Assembly (NCBI GenBank): GCA_950106755.1
Contig: OX467088.1
Location: 7,238,001-7,302,000, forward strand
DNA: 64,000 nt
Origin: Climacium dendroides
Taxonomy: Eukaryota > Streptophyta > Bryopsida > Hypnales > Climaciaceae
Direction: 5' to 3'
In this document: in pieces, positions 39,376 through 51,151 of the stretch
Numbering within the stretch: position 1 is the first letter of the stretch
Layout: the number at the start of each line of letters is the position of its first letter
Notes under the pieces: model-generated
Databases searched by the model: none
What the model was told of the DNA's origin: nothing
Seen by the model: only the letters and a program-made list of their open reading frames with translations
Program-made: the position numbers and the translations under genes

Positions 39376-42300
39376 ATGAAAACTGAAATTGCAACAGGGC
39401 ATGGGGGAAAGAGAGAGGGCCGTGCGGACAAAACGAAAAGCCACAAATTATCTGTGCCTATCATGCTGTACCGCAAAGGGAAGTTGCAGCAGGGAGATGG
39501 CGAGCCTGACCATCTTTTGATACTTGTCCATGGGATCCTTTCCTCGTACGTTCCCTTTCCTCACTGAATTGGTTGAAACAGGTGCAATATCCCCGTTCTG
39601 TGGTTTCACTGGCTTTAATGCACGCAACTATAAATGGGGCTCACATCCTTGCAAATCCTAGCATACGAGATGATTGTTTCGTAATTCCTTCGCGTTGTGC
39701 CCTGTAAGTCTGACGAGGGTCTCCTTCATTTTCAGACCCAGCGACTGGAGTTATGCGAAAAAGGAACTCAAAGACCGACTCGGTAGCAAGTTCTTGATCC
39801 ACGGTAACTTGATTGGTCTCTCCCGTCTGTTGTTCAAGGAGTGTGACCTGCTCTTCTGTCCTCATTGACATCTGTTTACAAACATCTTTTCTTACACCTG
39901 ATTGGACTTCTTAGTAAGTGGTGTAAGCATGATTTGACTAAATGCTTATTTCCACCGGTAATCGTTCGGAAATGGGGTTCTCTGTCATTTAGAGTGGTCT
40001 AAAACCTCTCACTTTTAACTTGCATAAGAATTCATAGTGATTGAGATTTGATCTCAACAAATTTCTCTATTGTACAGATTCTCAAACGTATGTTCACGTC
40101 TCTATGCTGATCTCCCCCAAACCAGACTCCTATGTATGCTTAAACTGAAGGATCTTCTACATTACAGTGCTATGCAGTGCTGTGATTTGTATTAAACGAA
40201 TGTGAATTTGGATTTTCCTGCAGCAAGCACTGCCAATTCGCGGTTTTTTAACACCCTTGGTGGAATTGTGCCTGCTGGCTGGCGTCTTGCTTCGGAGGTA
40301 CTCAAATGCTGGGCACTTATGGCATGATATAATTACCTGCTCAGTTTGCCTATTTCACATCTTATTGACATTCTAGGTTAGATATCGATGTAAGCGTGGC
40401 GTATTGATTGGTATATGGGGTATTGGAATCAGATTCTGGAAATTGTGGAGAGAGTGCCCTCCTTGAAGCGGATCTCCTTTGTATCTCATTCACTAGGGGG
40501 TCTTTTTTCACGTCATGCTGCGGCAATGTTGTATACGCCAAGAGATGATTTGAGTATATTAGAGGATCTTGAGAGTAGAAGTGAGGAGCACCCTGCTTTC
40601 CGACTTCGCCAGGAACCCAAGATTGCTGGCTTAGAAGCTGTTAACTTCATCACTCTTGCCAGTCCCCATTTGGGTGTACGTGGAAACCAGCAGGTATGTT
40701 TCAAGTGACGAAGACTGTTGAACTGAAGATAAATTTTTAGACCGCAGATTAGTGTAAGGTTCTTCGTGGGGTTAATCTGCAAAACTATGCTTTGTCTATT
40801 GTCTTGTATTTGTTTGTTGGTGAAAATTGAAGGTATTGAATCTCATTGACCCTTTCCATCAGCTGCCATTTCTGCTAGGAGTGCCAGCGCTGGAAAAGCT
40901 TGCAGCTCCAATTGCACCTTTTTTTGTGGGGCACACAGGAAAGGAGCTTTTCTTGACGGACGGCAAGGCAAGCGATCCTCCTCTGCTCTTGCGCATGACC
41001 TCGGATTGCCGGGATGGCCTTTTCATGTATGCTCCCTCTGTCCAATTTCTGTTACGTAGTTTTCTTCTCCGTTCTACGGAAAAACTTCTAAAGCAAGCAC
41101 ACCTTTTCAGGTCTGATTTGATTTTTTCAGGTCTGATTTGATTTTTTCAGCATCGCCTAATGTAGTATTGTTGATCGATTCACAGATCTGCCCTACGGGC
41201 CTTCAAGTCAAGGGTGGTCTACGCAAATGTCAGTTATGACCGTATCCACACGTTGTTTTCGTGCAGTTAGATTTTGAATGTAGCACGAACTTTTTTTTTC
41301 TTTGGTTTTAAAGTGTGGAGTATCTTGCATCCCTATTATTCCACTTAGGGTGTATCTTTCGACTTGTAGGAGACGTTGGAACCAAGTCTAGAAGAGATAG
41401 CTAGATAAACCAAACCGGCTGCGAGTGATTGCGGACCATTACATAATGAACTGAACCTCGGAAGCTAGTAGTTGATTATAGTAACTCTCTATATTTATGA
41501 TTTCTTCTTTCTATTGGTGCATTCTGCTATCTTATTTTAAATTTCCTATATGATTATTTCAGCTCCTAATGATATGCAAGCGGCCACTTCCGTCTTTTTG
41601 GCGCTTAAGGGTTAAATTTCCAAGTCTTTCTTGTTTCTTGAGACATCTGTTAACACTGGAACGACGCACAAAAGATTGGCACGGTCCCTGAGAAAGAACG
41701 AAAATCACAGATCAAGAAATTGTTGAAATACATTTTTTTTTCCTTTCCTTATGTGATTTATGGAGGTTTCCTTGACTCTCAAGACACAGATATAGTGGGT
41801 TGGCGGACATCTTCAATCAGGCGAGAGTGTGAACTTTCAAAGGTTCGTATCGTCGTGATTTCTGCAGTTCATCCTATGCATCGTGCAAGTGCATGTTCTC
41901 TTCATCAAGAAGTGCAATCTTAATGATCAATTGGAAGAGGTGGTATCGCAATGTAGATTAAATCAATAATGAGTTTTGGTTACCAAGGAGTGATAACATC
42001 AGACTTACCCATGATATTCCTGGTTACAGCCTCCCAGAGTCGCTTTGAAAGACAAGGATGGTAAGGTTTACACGCATGTTGTAAATGATACTTTCTCTCC
42101 AGCAGTGAACAGTGATGCCCCTTGTTTCCAAAAGGAGTCTGCTGAAGGGAAAGCCGCAGCTCAAGCTTCTCCCAGCAGCAAGAAAGCTAATGCATATCAC
42201 GAGAAACTTGAAGGTATGCGATCTTCTTGTCTTTTCCCCTAACCATTTGCATTGACACTTTTGAAACGATTAGTTTTGATGCTCTGATTTGTTAATATTC

Positions 42301-43002
42301 AACAAGGCTTTAAGTAGTATTGGACTATTTCGAGAACTTTTAGACATCATTAACTCTTTCCCATTATTCAAGGCAAAGTCTCCCTATGATCATAGAAATC
42401 CTAACGAGACTTGCCTTTGATGTATATGATGTATATGTTATATGATGTACATGATGCATGTTTTCTTGTTGTCTGCAATCTTTTACAACTACTGCTATAA
42501 TGTCAAATTGCTAACTACGGGTCTTGGTGCGTTGTTAGCAGAGGAGATGGTGCAGGGATTGCAGCAAGTGAGCTGGCGAAAGGTCGACGTGAGCTTCCGC
42601 TCAGCTTTGTGGCCCTACTTGGCCCACAATTCCATGCCTGTAAGTTCACCATGCTGTGTTATTTTCAGCATATCAGAAATTGTCCTATTAAGTAGGGCGA
42701 AATGAGGTGGTTGACCTTTTCTAGGAAAATGAAGGAGATGAGTGAGGGGAGAAATTTTCTGGATTCAAACTAATAGATAACTCTGTTGTGAGCAAGACGG
42801 TAAGTAGTGTGGATTTCTTTTCAGAGTTTTAGATGAACATGGCTTAACCAGCATTTCCACTTGGTTATTGTTTCAGGTTACAGGTAAGCTTAAATGGGTA
42901 CAGGATTTACATTATGAAGGAAAAGAAGTAATTGCACATGTGGCTGACATCTTGAAACAGCAAGAGCAGCATCAAAACCTACAATTCTGGTCGGCCTTAT
43001 AG
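39376..43002 (+). CDS. DUF676 alpha/beta-hydrolase, lipase-like serine esterase, 417 aa
   Basis: This belongs to the plant putative serine esterase family; the substrate is not established and lipid or acyl ester cleavage is inferred. Exons are 39376-39545, 39736-39803, 40224-40297, 40433-40693, 40863-41026, 41186-41241, 41790-41842, 42030-42213, 42542-42639 and 42877-43002; 1254 nt keep frame. The N-terminal block ends in LLILVHGILSSPSDW (LVHG at residues 50-53, the oxyanion side). SHSLGG at 122-127 gives the nucleophile Ser124. ASPHLGVRG, PFLLGVPALEKLAAPIAPFF, LFLTDGKASD and NVSYDHIVGWRTSSIRRE follow, and the His of YDH is the likely catalytic base. The C-terminus (LPYLAHNS-like WPYLAHNSMP, then VIAHVADILKQQE) matches the family. 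Length agrees with plant homologues (~420 aa). No transit peptide is obvious. It converges on the Sec14 gene. Confidence 0.9.
41111..41150 (+). repeat. Perfect 20-bp tandem repeat ending in acceptor-like CAG
   Basis: GTCTGATTTGATTTTTTCAG occurs twice in a row inside hydrolase intron 5 and is preceded by another TTTTCAG. Each unit ends like a splice acceptor, upstream of the acceptor at 41185 that keeps the frame. Confidence 0.85.
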
Positions 43003-45251
43003 TTCTAAGGTCCAGAGGTTTGTGCTGGAGTTTCAGAATATTCGACTTCTGGTTTCGGTGGCGCTGAAATGATGATTGGGTTCACTACGGTAAATAATCA
43101 GGTTAGACATTTTGATTCAAATATTGGTTGCTAGTTACGATATCTCCCTGTCACGGGATACAGTGAAACCACGAGTATAATCTCGGATGAGGGAATTTAA
43201 ATTAGGATAAGGCAATTGTGAGAAGTTCATCTTCAGTGCAGCGATGATGAGACTATAAACTCCGGTGAGTTGCAATTGCTGCAAGCACACTCTGTTGTCT
43301 GTAGATTGAGTGGTCTAAAGATTCCAGCAGTATTTGTAAATATAGTATAAAAAGGGTTCAACTTGAGAGAAGATGAACAAATCAATTAGAGGAACCGAGG
43401 GTTCCGGCATTGAATCCCGAAAGATGCTTCCTCCCTTTTCATTATACTGGAAGATTCATATCAGAATCTTCAATTTCTTGAATTGTACTACAATACTTTG
43501 AATACAGACTGCGCGAGCTATATAGCTTGTGTTTTGATCCACTTGGAAAGATTTTTCATTTGAGACCACATTTACCAAATCGGATGCACATGTAAAGGTG
43601 AAATCATCAAAATGATTACTAAAGTCTGTGCCTACATTTGAACGTCTTGTGCATGTTGCGCAGGACTTCTAGCAAATCATGGAACAAACTTGAGGGTAGT
43701 GTGCAGCTCTAATTGATGATCGGAGGATAGATGCTTGGCTTGCTCAAATTAGGCCAGATGTGGGGAAAGATATTTGCTTTGGAATGTTTTCATTGGTTTG
43801 GCATCTTCCTACGACAAGGTCTGAATAGGGAACTTCTAGCTATCAAGCATCCTTAAAAGGTTGCCAATTGTCAAAAAGTGGTTGATAAATGACTTCATTT
43901 GTTCATTGTAGAAACAAAGAATGCACCTATTGGTTCAATAATCAAAGCAATTTTGGTGACTACCTTGGTCATTAGGGGCCATGTTCTTTATCTTTGTCAC
44001 CCTGAAAATCTTTCTTTTTGATACAATGTGAATCATCTTCTTTAAAAATAAATAGATAAATACTCATTGAAGGTCAAACAACTATGCAAGATCTCCCTTT
44101 TTTGCACAAAATTCCAAAAATGAACAATTGCACTTCTATCTTACATGGAAGGATTTTATGTCATCCATCAGCCCACTCTGGTCCATGGCTTCATTATGGA
44201 GACACCTAATTTCATCTTGAACTTGTCTGGGATATCCCATAATACTTTTATTTTGCTTTGTTTAATGTCAATATCACATATGACATCTATGATTCTAGCA
44301 TGTGGTGGGGATGACTGATTGTTTCCTTGTTGTCGCATCCTGTGCATTTTCTTCAATACTTCCCAAAAGAAAAGGTTCAATTTTGTAGTTTTAATATTAA
44401 AAAACCACAACTTTTCTATTTTCATTTCTATTTCTTGATTAAAAAAACAAATTGCTAAACTTGACATTCATTCTTGTAGAACGAATGTGATAAGATCATA
44501 GAAAAACTAAATATTGATAATCAAGAGCCCCAACAAGAAAGCTCATGTGACAACCAATGACAAAGAAACACATTGACAACACAATGACTCAATTTTCATG
44601 CCAACCAACCAGTGACTCAGGATTATAACTAAAGCCTCCCCAAGTATATAGGGGAGAATTATACCTCCAACTGGGGTTTGCTGGTAAACAATGTTATGAA
44701 ACATGCCAATCCCACTATATAAACCCTAAGCACTATTAACTTTTCCCCAAAAAAATTCAGCTACCCCAAAGTTAAAAGAGTTTGTGAAAATAAAATATAT
44801 CTAAAACCACAAACTTTTTTCTTTTGTAAATTGACTCATTGGAAAGCTGGAAGATTACCCTTTGGGCAAGAATATTAAAACGGAAGAATCGGGATAGCGC
44901 ACACCGACCTCCAGTAAAAACACAAATTAAATGTATTCTCAAATGCAAAGTCAACATACGGTGTTTGATTCAAAAGGGATTTCTGCTGATGTTTCTCGAC
45001 TTCAGAAGACTCCAAACAGAACAGAAGCAGCTGCTATTACCGTCAGTTCTTGGTTGGCTGTTCTTCCAATTTCTTTCGTCAGTCGAAAACGTATCTTGAC
45101 AGTCTTCCGAGCAAAGCGACCTCTTAGAGCGGACCGAATCTGCTTCTAAATGTACACAATAACTACAAACACTTGGAAGTGCACCTGCACCGTCAAACCA
45201 CGGCTCCAAACACTAATTTCAAATGAACACCTAATTCAGTCTACCCAAAAT
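43003..45251. other. Convergent intergenic region, hydrolase / Sec14
   Basis: Both ends should hold 3' untranslated regions of the converging genes. In the middle, 44070-44180 is a copy of the dispersed repeat end (GCACAAAATTCC, then TTACATGGAAGG and CATCCATCAGCC). The minus-strand frame at 44168-44467 (99 aa) lies across AT-rich repeat-like sequence and shows no domain. No gene is supported. Confidence 0.55.
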
Positions 45252-48215
45252 TTAGAAGCTGTCCATGCGCTTCATTTCCGTGGAGATTATCATGGCCAAC
45301 CCACCAAGGGGAGGCTTCATCAGTGCCCTATATGACGCTTCACTGTAAGGTTCCTGCACAAAACTTAAGTAAGGCCGAAATGAATCAGCAGGCCTACTAC
45401 TTTTGTGTTCATGTTTTCGTAACTCATCTTTCTTATGTTCTTCTATTGCTACTGATTCCTCCTTCCGAGATGGATGCTTCTTATATTCGTCCTTTCGGTG
45501 CGCATCATCCTTCTTCTGCGAGTGAAAAATGGAAACAAGACCATCCCAAGGTCCTCGGATGGGTTTTGATCTGACCGACGATGTGACCACAACTTCGGGC
45601 TCTTCGTCCACTATCTCTTGTTCTGGTACTTCCTTCCTGAAGCTGGAGGATTCGCCTTCTCGCGGTTCAGGGGCTGTATAAGTCATGGTCATGATCGATG
45701 AGAACGAAAATGATCTTGTACGTACACTGTGAATTAGCTCAGGACCATCTGACAGCTTTCCACGAGTCTGTCCTTGATCACTTTTCATTGGACTCGCATC
45801 ATAGACTGTCGGCAATGAAACGTCATTTCGGCCTACAAAAATAGAGCGTACTCCGTCAGTTATTTTCTGCTTGAACTCGAGGTGAAATCTCGTGCCGAAA
45901 GTAATATGTTGTCAGCAAGAAATGGAATGTGAAAATTCGGTAAAGAATTCCAAGCAGAAAACAAACGTCTAAGCAATCTGAGTCGAGATAAATAACAGAG
46001 ACCTATTGAGCCGCTCTGAGGCGACACCGGGTACAAGTCGTCGACAAAGGCATTTGACGGTCTTCGGGGAGTATGCTCAGAGGATGGAGACAGAGGAATG
46101 GCTTGTGAGCTCAGTTGTGGTTTAGAAGTTCTCCTATAATCCCTTGTGTAGGCAAAATGCAATTTGCCTCTCGTTGGATGATCAACGAAGGTGCACATTC
46201 CCTGAAAATGAAAGGAAAATCAACCTTCCAAAGTCAGACTCTTGCAGATAAACACCACCGTCATATCTGCGAACTTTCACTCCTCTCATCCAAAATCTCT
46301 ATCGAAAAAGCATCTCACCTTCCAAACGTGATAAAACATAGACGAGGCATCTACGATGAAAGCCTTCGCCAGTCTCTCTGGGTAATGATCAGATAGTATC
46401 TTCAGTGTCGTCAGAATACCGCTGGGAGACGGAGCACTGGTTTTTGAGTACCCTGTATATCCAAGAGAGAAGCAATATTAGTAGATTAAAATAAACCGCC
46501 AAAGTTAGTGTCTGCGCTTTCTCTTCGTACGAGATTTAAACAATATATCTGAGGTGGCAGAGGGGACACAGCACATTCTAGAATCATTTTGCAGATAGAT
46601 AATGCATTGCTGACCCGGCTCCCAAACAAAGGTGCTTGAAAAAAAAGAGGTCTCATAAGTTGACTCAATGCAAACGGCTGAGCTAAATAGCCAATCTCGC
46701 CAAACCACTGCCAGATATTAATCGTTTTTTGATAATCGCAAACAGGAGACTGAGATATTTCAGAGCTCAGGGCGCAGCCCGTGAGGAAGACACAATACAG
46801 CTCCATCAGAACAAAGAGAAATCCAGATTTAAGTACAATCTATCAGTGGGGCTGCGGGCACTCATCATACCTCGAGCATCAAAAATGAGAACCCACTGAT
46901 CAACTCCCGAAGTCATTGAAGCCAGTGCTACCTCAATTGTAAAGATCAGATAGCGAAGATATCTGTTTAGAACAAGCATGCAATGTCCTTTACCATTCAA
47001 CTTACTACAAAAAGATTTTAAAAATCTTTTAACAGCTAACAGAAACATATTCTATGGCAAGCATAATTTTACAATATTACTGCACCAAAGAAAGAGACGG
47101 GAGAAAACTGACAAATAATATTTCTACTACTGTTAACTTCATAGAAACTGAATCTTTTTCTCTGTATGTAGAGTGCGGGAGCTTACTGTTTTTGCGTATG
47201 ATTCAGGATGTGATCTGGCTTCTTCTTTATGATCTGTGTTCATAACAACAAACACGCTAGATATTAACTACAAATGGGCGCGCAGACAGATAGGATATAC
47301 CGGATATGGTCAGATGCATTCTCAGATCTATATATGGCAAACTCCAGAAAAGAGAGCAAGAGCCGATGCAGGAACTGTGCCATCTCTAGATCTATAGAAA
47401 GGCTAACTGACTAATGATGTGCATCCTGCTGAAGGTTTTATGTCGACAACGACTCGAAGAAGCATACAAGATATGCAGAAATTGAACATTACCAAGACCG
47501 GTCGACCGTGTTCGTCGTGACCGGCGACATACGCAGATCCCGCGGCTATGTCAGCTGGAAATTCATCTGCAATCATGTAGCCTGTACATAAAACCTCTCT
47601 GAAATTAGCAGTTGCTGCAGCTACCAAATTCGCTGGGAACTAAAGAACTAGATAAGAGACAGAAAGCCAAAAACAATTCTATCCAAGTGAACAGCCACTG
47701 CACCTACCAATTTCGATTTTTTCACGCCAATTGAGAGTAGCTCGTAACATTCTCGCGGCCCTCCGCACACTGTTTCCACGAGCTTTCAAGTATCGGGCTA
47801 TGCAGGCGTCATCACAAAAGTCCAGCTGGAGAAGAAGACGATGAAATGATTGAACGCTGCTGGCGATTGGAATACCAAAGCATAGTTTGCTTTTTTACAA
47901 TATACCTCATAAACATAAATGTTCTCACTCTCAAACTTTAAGGTTCGCAATCAAGTGATCTCAAAAAGAACATCTCTGCATACTTTGTGATTAGATCAAG
48001 TAGAAATTTGTCTCCGCCAGAAGAGCTATAAACCTGATACAACAAGGACCTAGAAAGACAGCAAAACCCTATTACTGGCAGCACGGTACCTCTTTCTTGG
48101 TTAGAAGACCTTCTTTTTGAACAAGTTGCAGAACTTCTTTCCGCTTCTCCCTAGAATCCGACTCTGACTCCCCTTTAGCAGGGGAGGGAGCCACAATAGG
48201 AAGCTCCTGATCCAT
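45252..48215 (-). CDS. Sec14-like CRAL-TRIO protein with charged C-terminal extension, 461 aa
   Basis: CRAL-TRIO proteins bind and exchange phosphoinositides and other lipids at membranes. Exons in coding order are 48215-48090, 47825-47708, 47581-47493, 47233-47187, 46962-46871, 46452-46319, 46201-46003 and 45832-45252; 1386 nt keep frame. The N-terminal helical part (about 20-82) includes CIARYLKARGNSVRRAARML and LNWREKIEIG. The lipid-binding lobe follows: YVAGHDEHGRPVL, YLRYLIFTIE, WVLIFDARG, YPERLAKAFIVDASSMFYHVWK and CTFVDHPTRGKL. From about residue 230 comes a long Ser/Pro- then Lys/Asp/His-rich tail (KKDDAHRKDEYKKH), closing with FVQEPYSEASYRALMKPPLGG, an ending shared by plant Sec14-like homologues. 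The ATG at 48215 is the first in frame. A degraded second copy of exon 1 lies upstream at 49573-49697. Confidence 0.9.
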
Positions 48216-48249
48216 GTCCCCCTACTACTCCCCGAAATTGCCCTCGATG

Positions 48250-49536
48250 GAACAAATACACATGGTTTCAATCGTCTGCATCATGGACTCAACCCCCGTG
48301 TAAGGCAAACTACGCTTAAACAACATGACCAACCCTGATGAGACCCGGCACTAAGAGAGAACTGCAGAATAAAACGAGAATCACTGAAAATGCAGTCATT
48401 TACGAGCCTGCTACTCCTTGCACACCACACTTAAACTAGAATGTCCGGTACATAAGGCCCCGGAAGCCAGCGATGAAGTAAGCAATGCTTGCGCACAACA
48501 TTTCAGTGAGTTGGGCACGAATGTTTTGAGTGATCTCTCATTGGAAAGCTACTGAAAATGAACTTTCTAATGAGCTACATTCTCCACCCAACTCAAAACA
48601 GCAAGTAAACAAGCAGTGCAGGAAATATGACAGCAGACTACATAGAACCAACAAGCAGGTTGCTTTTTGGAGATATCTTGCCCATTTCTGAATCAAATCA
48701 TGAAAGCTTGTTGGAAAACAATGAACAATGACCTTCTAACAAGCCATTACACACCCTCTGATTCCCAATATTCAGTATCCAAAAGTATTAGTTTGCTGAC
48801 AGCAAAGAATCTAAACCCGCTGTTTGGATTTCAACAACAAACAGCTATTAACTCCATTACTGATTTCGGCACTGAAGAACAATGCGAACACTCTTACAAA
48901 ACCTGATCTCAGACTGAACCCAAATCCTATTGCTGCTAAGCCAACTACGTTTGAAGTGCTCCATTCAGGAAACTAAGGGACCAGAAACCTGGTTTGTTGC
49001 AAGCGATCAAGCAATCTTCTGGGGCCTCTATCTTGTACGTTATTCTTTCTCTGCAGACCGGTGATTCAGCACCATAACATAACATCGAATAACAGACATT
49101 CCAGTGCACCGAGCACACAAACGAAACAGCGAGCACTTCGCGCAAATAAAGAGAGAAAAGAGGGCACACTAAGAACCCTCGAAATTGACGGAGACTGCAT
49201 AATAAGATCGCAATTCGACAAGCTTCAAAATAAAGCTTCAAAATCTCATTCCAAACAAAAAGAATCAGGCTTGTGATTCAAAATTTCCAGAAAAAAAACA
49301 GAGCCGTAAGCTCTACCAAAACAAACTCTATACAGAAGATCCGCTACTTCAACTCTGGAATCCCGAATTCCAAACTTACCGCAAAGATGCCATTCGCTAG
49401 GTTTAATAGGAGAAAAAGCGTCAGCCCAAAATGCAAACGAAGCGAGCACCACCAACACCAAAGCAGCACCAGATTGCGCCATCCTCGCCAAACTCCCGCT
49501 CCTCAAGTGTCACCGCAACGCCGATTACGACAGCAT
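48250..49536 (-). repeat. Segmental duplication of the ML gene's first exon and intron
   Basis: This 1.29-kb block matches 58443-59622 in direct orientation over nearly its full length. Shared landmarks include GTCTGCATCA, GCAGTCATTTACAG/GAG, TATGACAGCAGACTAC, AACAATGAACAATG and CCTGGTTTGTT. This copy carries about 115 extra bases near 48490-48605. It inserts ML-gene sequence between two copies of Sec14 exon 1 (48060-48249 and 49540-49733). Confidence 0.9.
49380..49482 (-). pseudogene. Duplicated ML-protein exon 1 (signal peptide), detached
   Basis: This is a copy of exon 1 of the ML gene (59444-59546). It has the same 103-nt length, an intact ATG, an open frame (MAQSGAALVLVVLASFAFW..., then KPSEWHLCG) and a kept GT donor at 49379-49378. 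The hydrophobic signal peptide is preserved, with several substitutions from the parent. No ML exons 2-4 follow; the next exon downstream on this strand is Sec14 exon 1. It could be dead, or it could act as an alternative first exon. It leaves phase 1, which does not join in frame to Sec14 exon 2 but would join exon 3. Confidence 0.75.
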
Positions 49537-49572
49537 CACCACAGCAAAACTCTATTACCGGCGGCACGGCAC

Positions 49573-49697
49573 CTCTTTCTTGGTTAGAGGACCTTCTTTT
49601 TTAACAAGAACAGAACTTCTTTTCGCTACTCCCTAGTATGCGACTCTGATTCCACTTTAGCAAGGGAAGGAGCCACAATAGGAAGCTCCTGCTGCAT
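49573..49697 (-). pseudogene. Degraded duplicate of Sec14 exon 1
   Basis: The copy opens with ATG at 49697 and keeps the start of the protein (QELPIVAPS), then has an in-frame TAG where the functional copy codes Lys (RE-K becomes RE-stop). It is one base short (125 versus 126 nt). Its splice donor GT is conserved. The similarity continues on both sides over about 190 bp (49540-49733 versus 48060-48249). Confidence 0.85.
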
Positions 49698-49894
49698 CTT
49701 CCCCTACTACTCCCCCAAAATGCCCTACCTAGAAATGCATATGTTCACCCGTACATAATCTTGACGGATATGAACCTGCCGTGCCAGCCATGCTCTTCAT
49801 CTTGTCAAAGATATGAACAACAACAATACAGCTTGATCGGAATCGGTGCCGGTGTCAAAGTTCTCATACATTTCTTCCCTCGAGTACTACGCCA

Positions 49895-50200
49895 CTATCT
49901 CCGAATCGACTCCAATCCAACTCCGATCACTTCTGAAAATCTCCCTCGCAGTCTCCAGCATGGCACTAATAAGTCATCCTTCAAAAACGCGAACGCCAGA
50001 CTGATCACCAAGCGCGTCAAATAACGCAGAAATAAGTTGTCCACCTGGACGCCAGCAGCAAGCCCCTCATCATCACCGCTCCAGGAAAAGGTTACACTAC
50101 CAGCCACCACTGATGATGACACCGGACGTACACTCATCAACAACCTGACAACATTCAGCAGCACAATCAACCCGAGCACGTTACTACAAACATCCTCCAT
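49895..50200 (-). CDS. Hypothetical 101-aa frame upstream of the Sec14 region
   Basis: ATG at 50200 opens a 101-aa frame with a hydrophobic start (NVLGLIVLLNVVRLL, about residues 7-21) and a second apolar stretch (LVISLAFAFL). That is compatible with one or two membrane segments or a signal anchor. GC and codon use are gene-like, unlike the nearby spacer. I do not recognise the family. It might be an intronless small gene, a 5' exon of something longer, or chance coding within the leader of the Sec14 gene. Confidence 0.35.
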   Translation of the reverse strand: MEDVCSNVLGLIVLLNVVRLLMSVRPVSSSVVAGSVTFSWSGDDEGLAAGVQVDNLFLRYLTRLVISLAFAFLKDDLLVPCWRLRGRFSEVIGVGLESIRR

Positions 50201-50720
50201 CGCAACCACAACGCTACAAAAAACAAATATAAATGTATAAAGTAATCAAAAACTGAAACAGAACTGCAAGGGGGGGAAAAAGAAAAAGAAAAGCATCAGA
50301 CACACACCAAAACAAACTTAAGCTGTAACCGTCATCATCGCCTCGACTCCGCCTCTCATCAGAATAAATGCCGTCCCGCTCATGATTCCCAATGCCGGCG
50401 AGGACATGATGAGCTTCCCACACACTTCACCAGGCTTGTCCCGTTCTCTGCTCACGCTCCCCAGTCAGTCAGGCGGTGCAAGAAAGCCGCTCAAAGCGGA
50501 TCAAACTAAGCTAAGCTAAAGAAGAACCAAAAGAAACTGAAGGAGAACTGCTAGAGCTCGCAACAAGGCGGCGAGTGCGTGGCTCCGCCATAGCTTCCAG
50601 TTGTCCTGCAATGCGGCATACAAGGCCACGGAATCAAAAAGCCAGAGAGCGCAAAGTAGCGGGCAAGTTAGGCGCCCATTTCCTTGGAAAAAGGCGGAGC
50701 ATCACTTTCGTTAATTAGTA
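50201..50720 (-). promoter_or_regulatory. GC-richer promoter/leader region, Sec14 side
   Basis: Composition is gene-like up to about 50715, then drops abruptly to A/T with a T run at about 50775-50790. This is the likely original promoter and leader of the minus-strand Sec14 transcription unit (or of the small frame at 49895), now 2 kb from the working exon 1 because of the inserted duplication. No specific box was identified. Confidence 0.35.
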
Positions 50721-50879
50721 ATTTAGGCGTATAGTTACGAATTACGAATTACTCTATTTTATTGAAGAGAGAATTTTTTTTTTTTTTTTCCCCGACACAA
50801 GCGTGTTGAACAACACACTGCAAGGGGTTTCGGTCAGGTAGAGAGGCTGATTTCACACTAGATAAACGACCTATCACTA

Positions 50880-51151
50880 CACTAAAATTGGTAAATAGTG
50901 TTGGGTGATAATTAGTGTTGTAGTGAACTGGATCATAGCCTTAATTTTTTATATTACCATTCCGACTTCTATATTTTGTTCCCATCTAACACTAAATGCA
51001 CTCTCATAGAAATGTTGAAATGACCAAATTTTACTATAGAGCTAAAATAGTGTTAGAATGGGTAAATAATGTCCTAACATTAACCTTGCAAATCACAATT
51101 AGTGTTATTGTTGACAATTAGTATAGCCAACACTATTTACCAATTTTAGTG
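50880..51151. mobile_element. Non-autonomous inverted-repeat element, 272 bp
   Basis: The left end CACTAAAATTGGTAAATAGT and the right end ACTATTTACCAATTTTAGTG form a perfect inverted repeat of about 25 bases, continuing GTTGG/CCAAC. TA flanks both sides, which fits Tc1/mariner-like insertion, while the CACTA...TAGTG ends recall En/Spm. The 3-bp flanks (CTA and TAC) do not match. There is no coding sequence. Confidence 0.7.

Noticed and set aside
37762..41612. A single TTAA element from 37759 to 41615
   Set aside because: It would contain most of a conserved host gene; the two ends are more simply unrelated solo ends.
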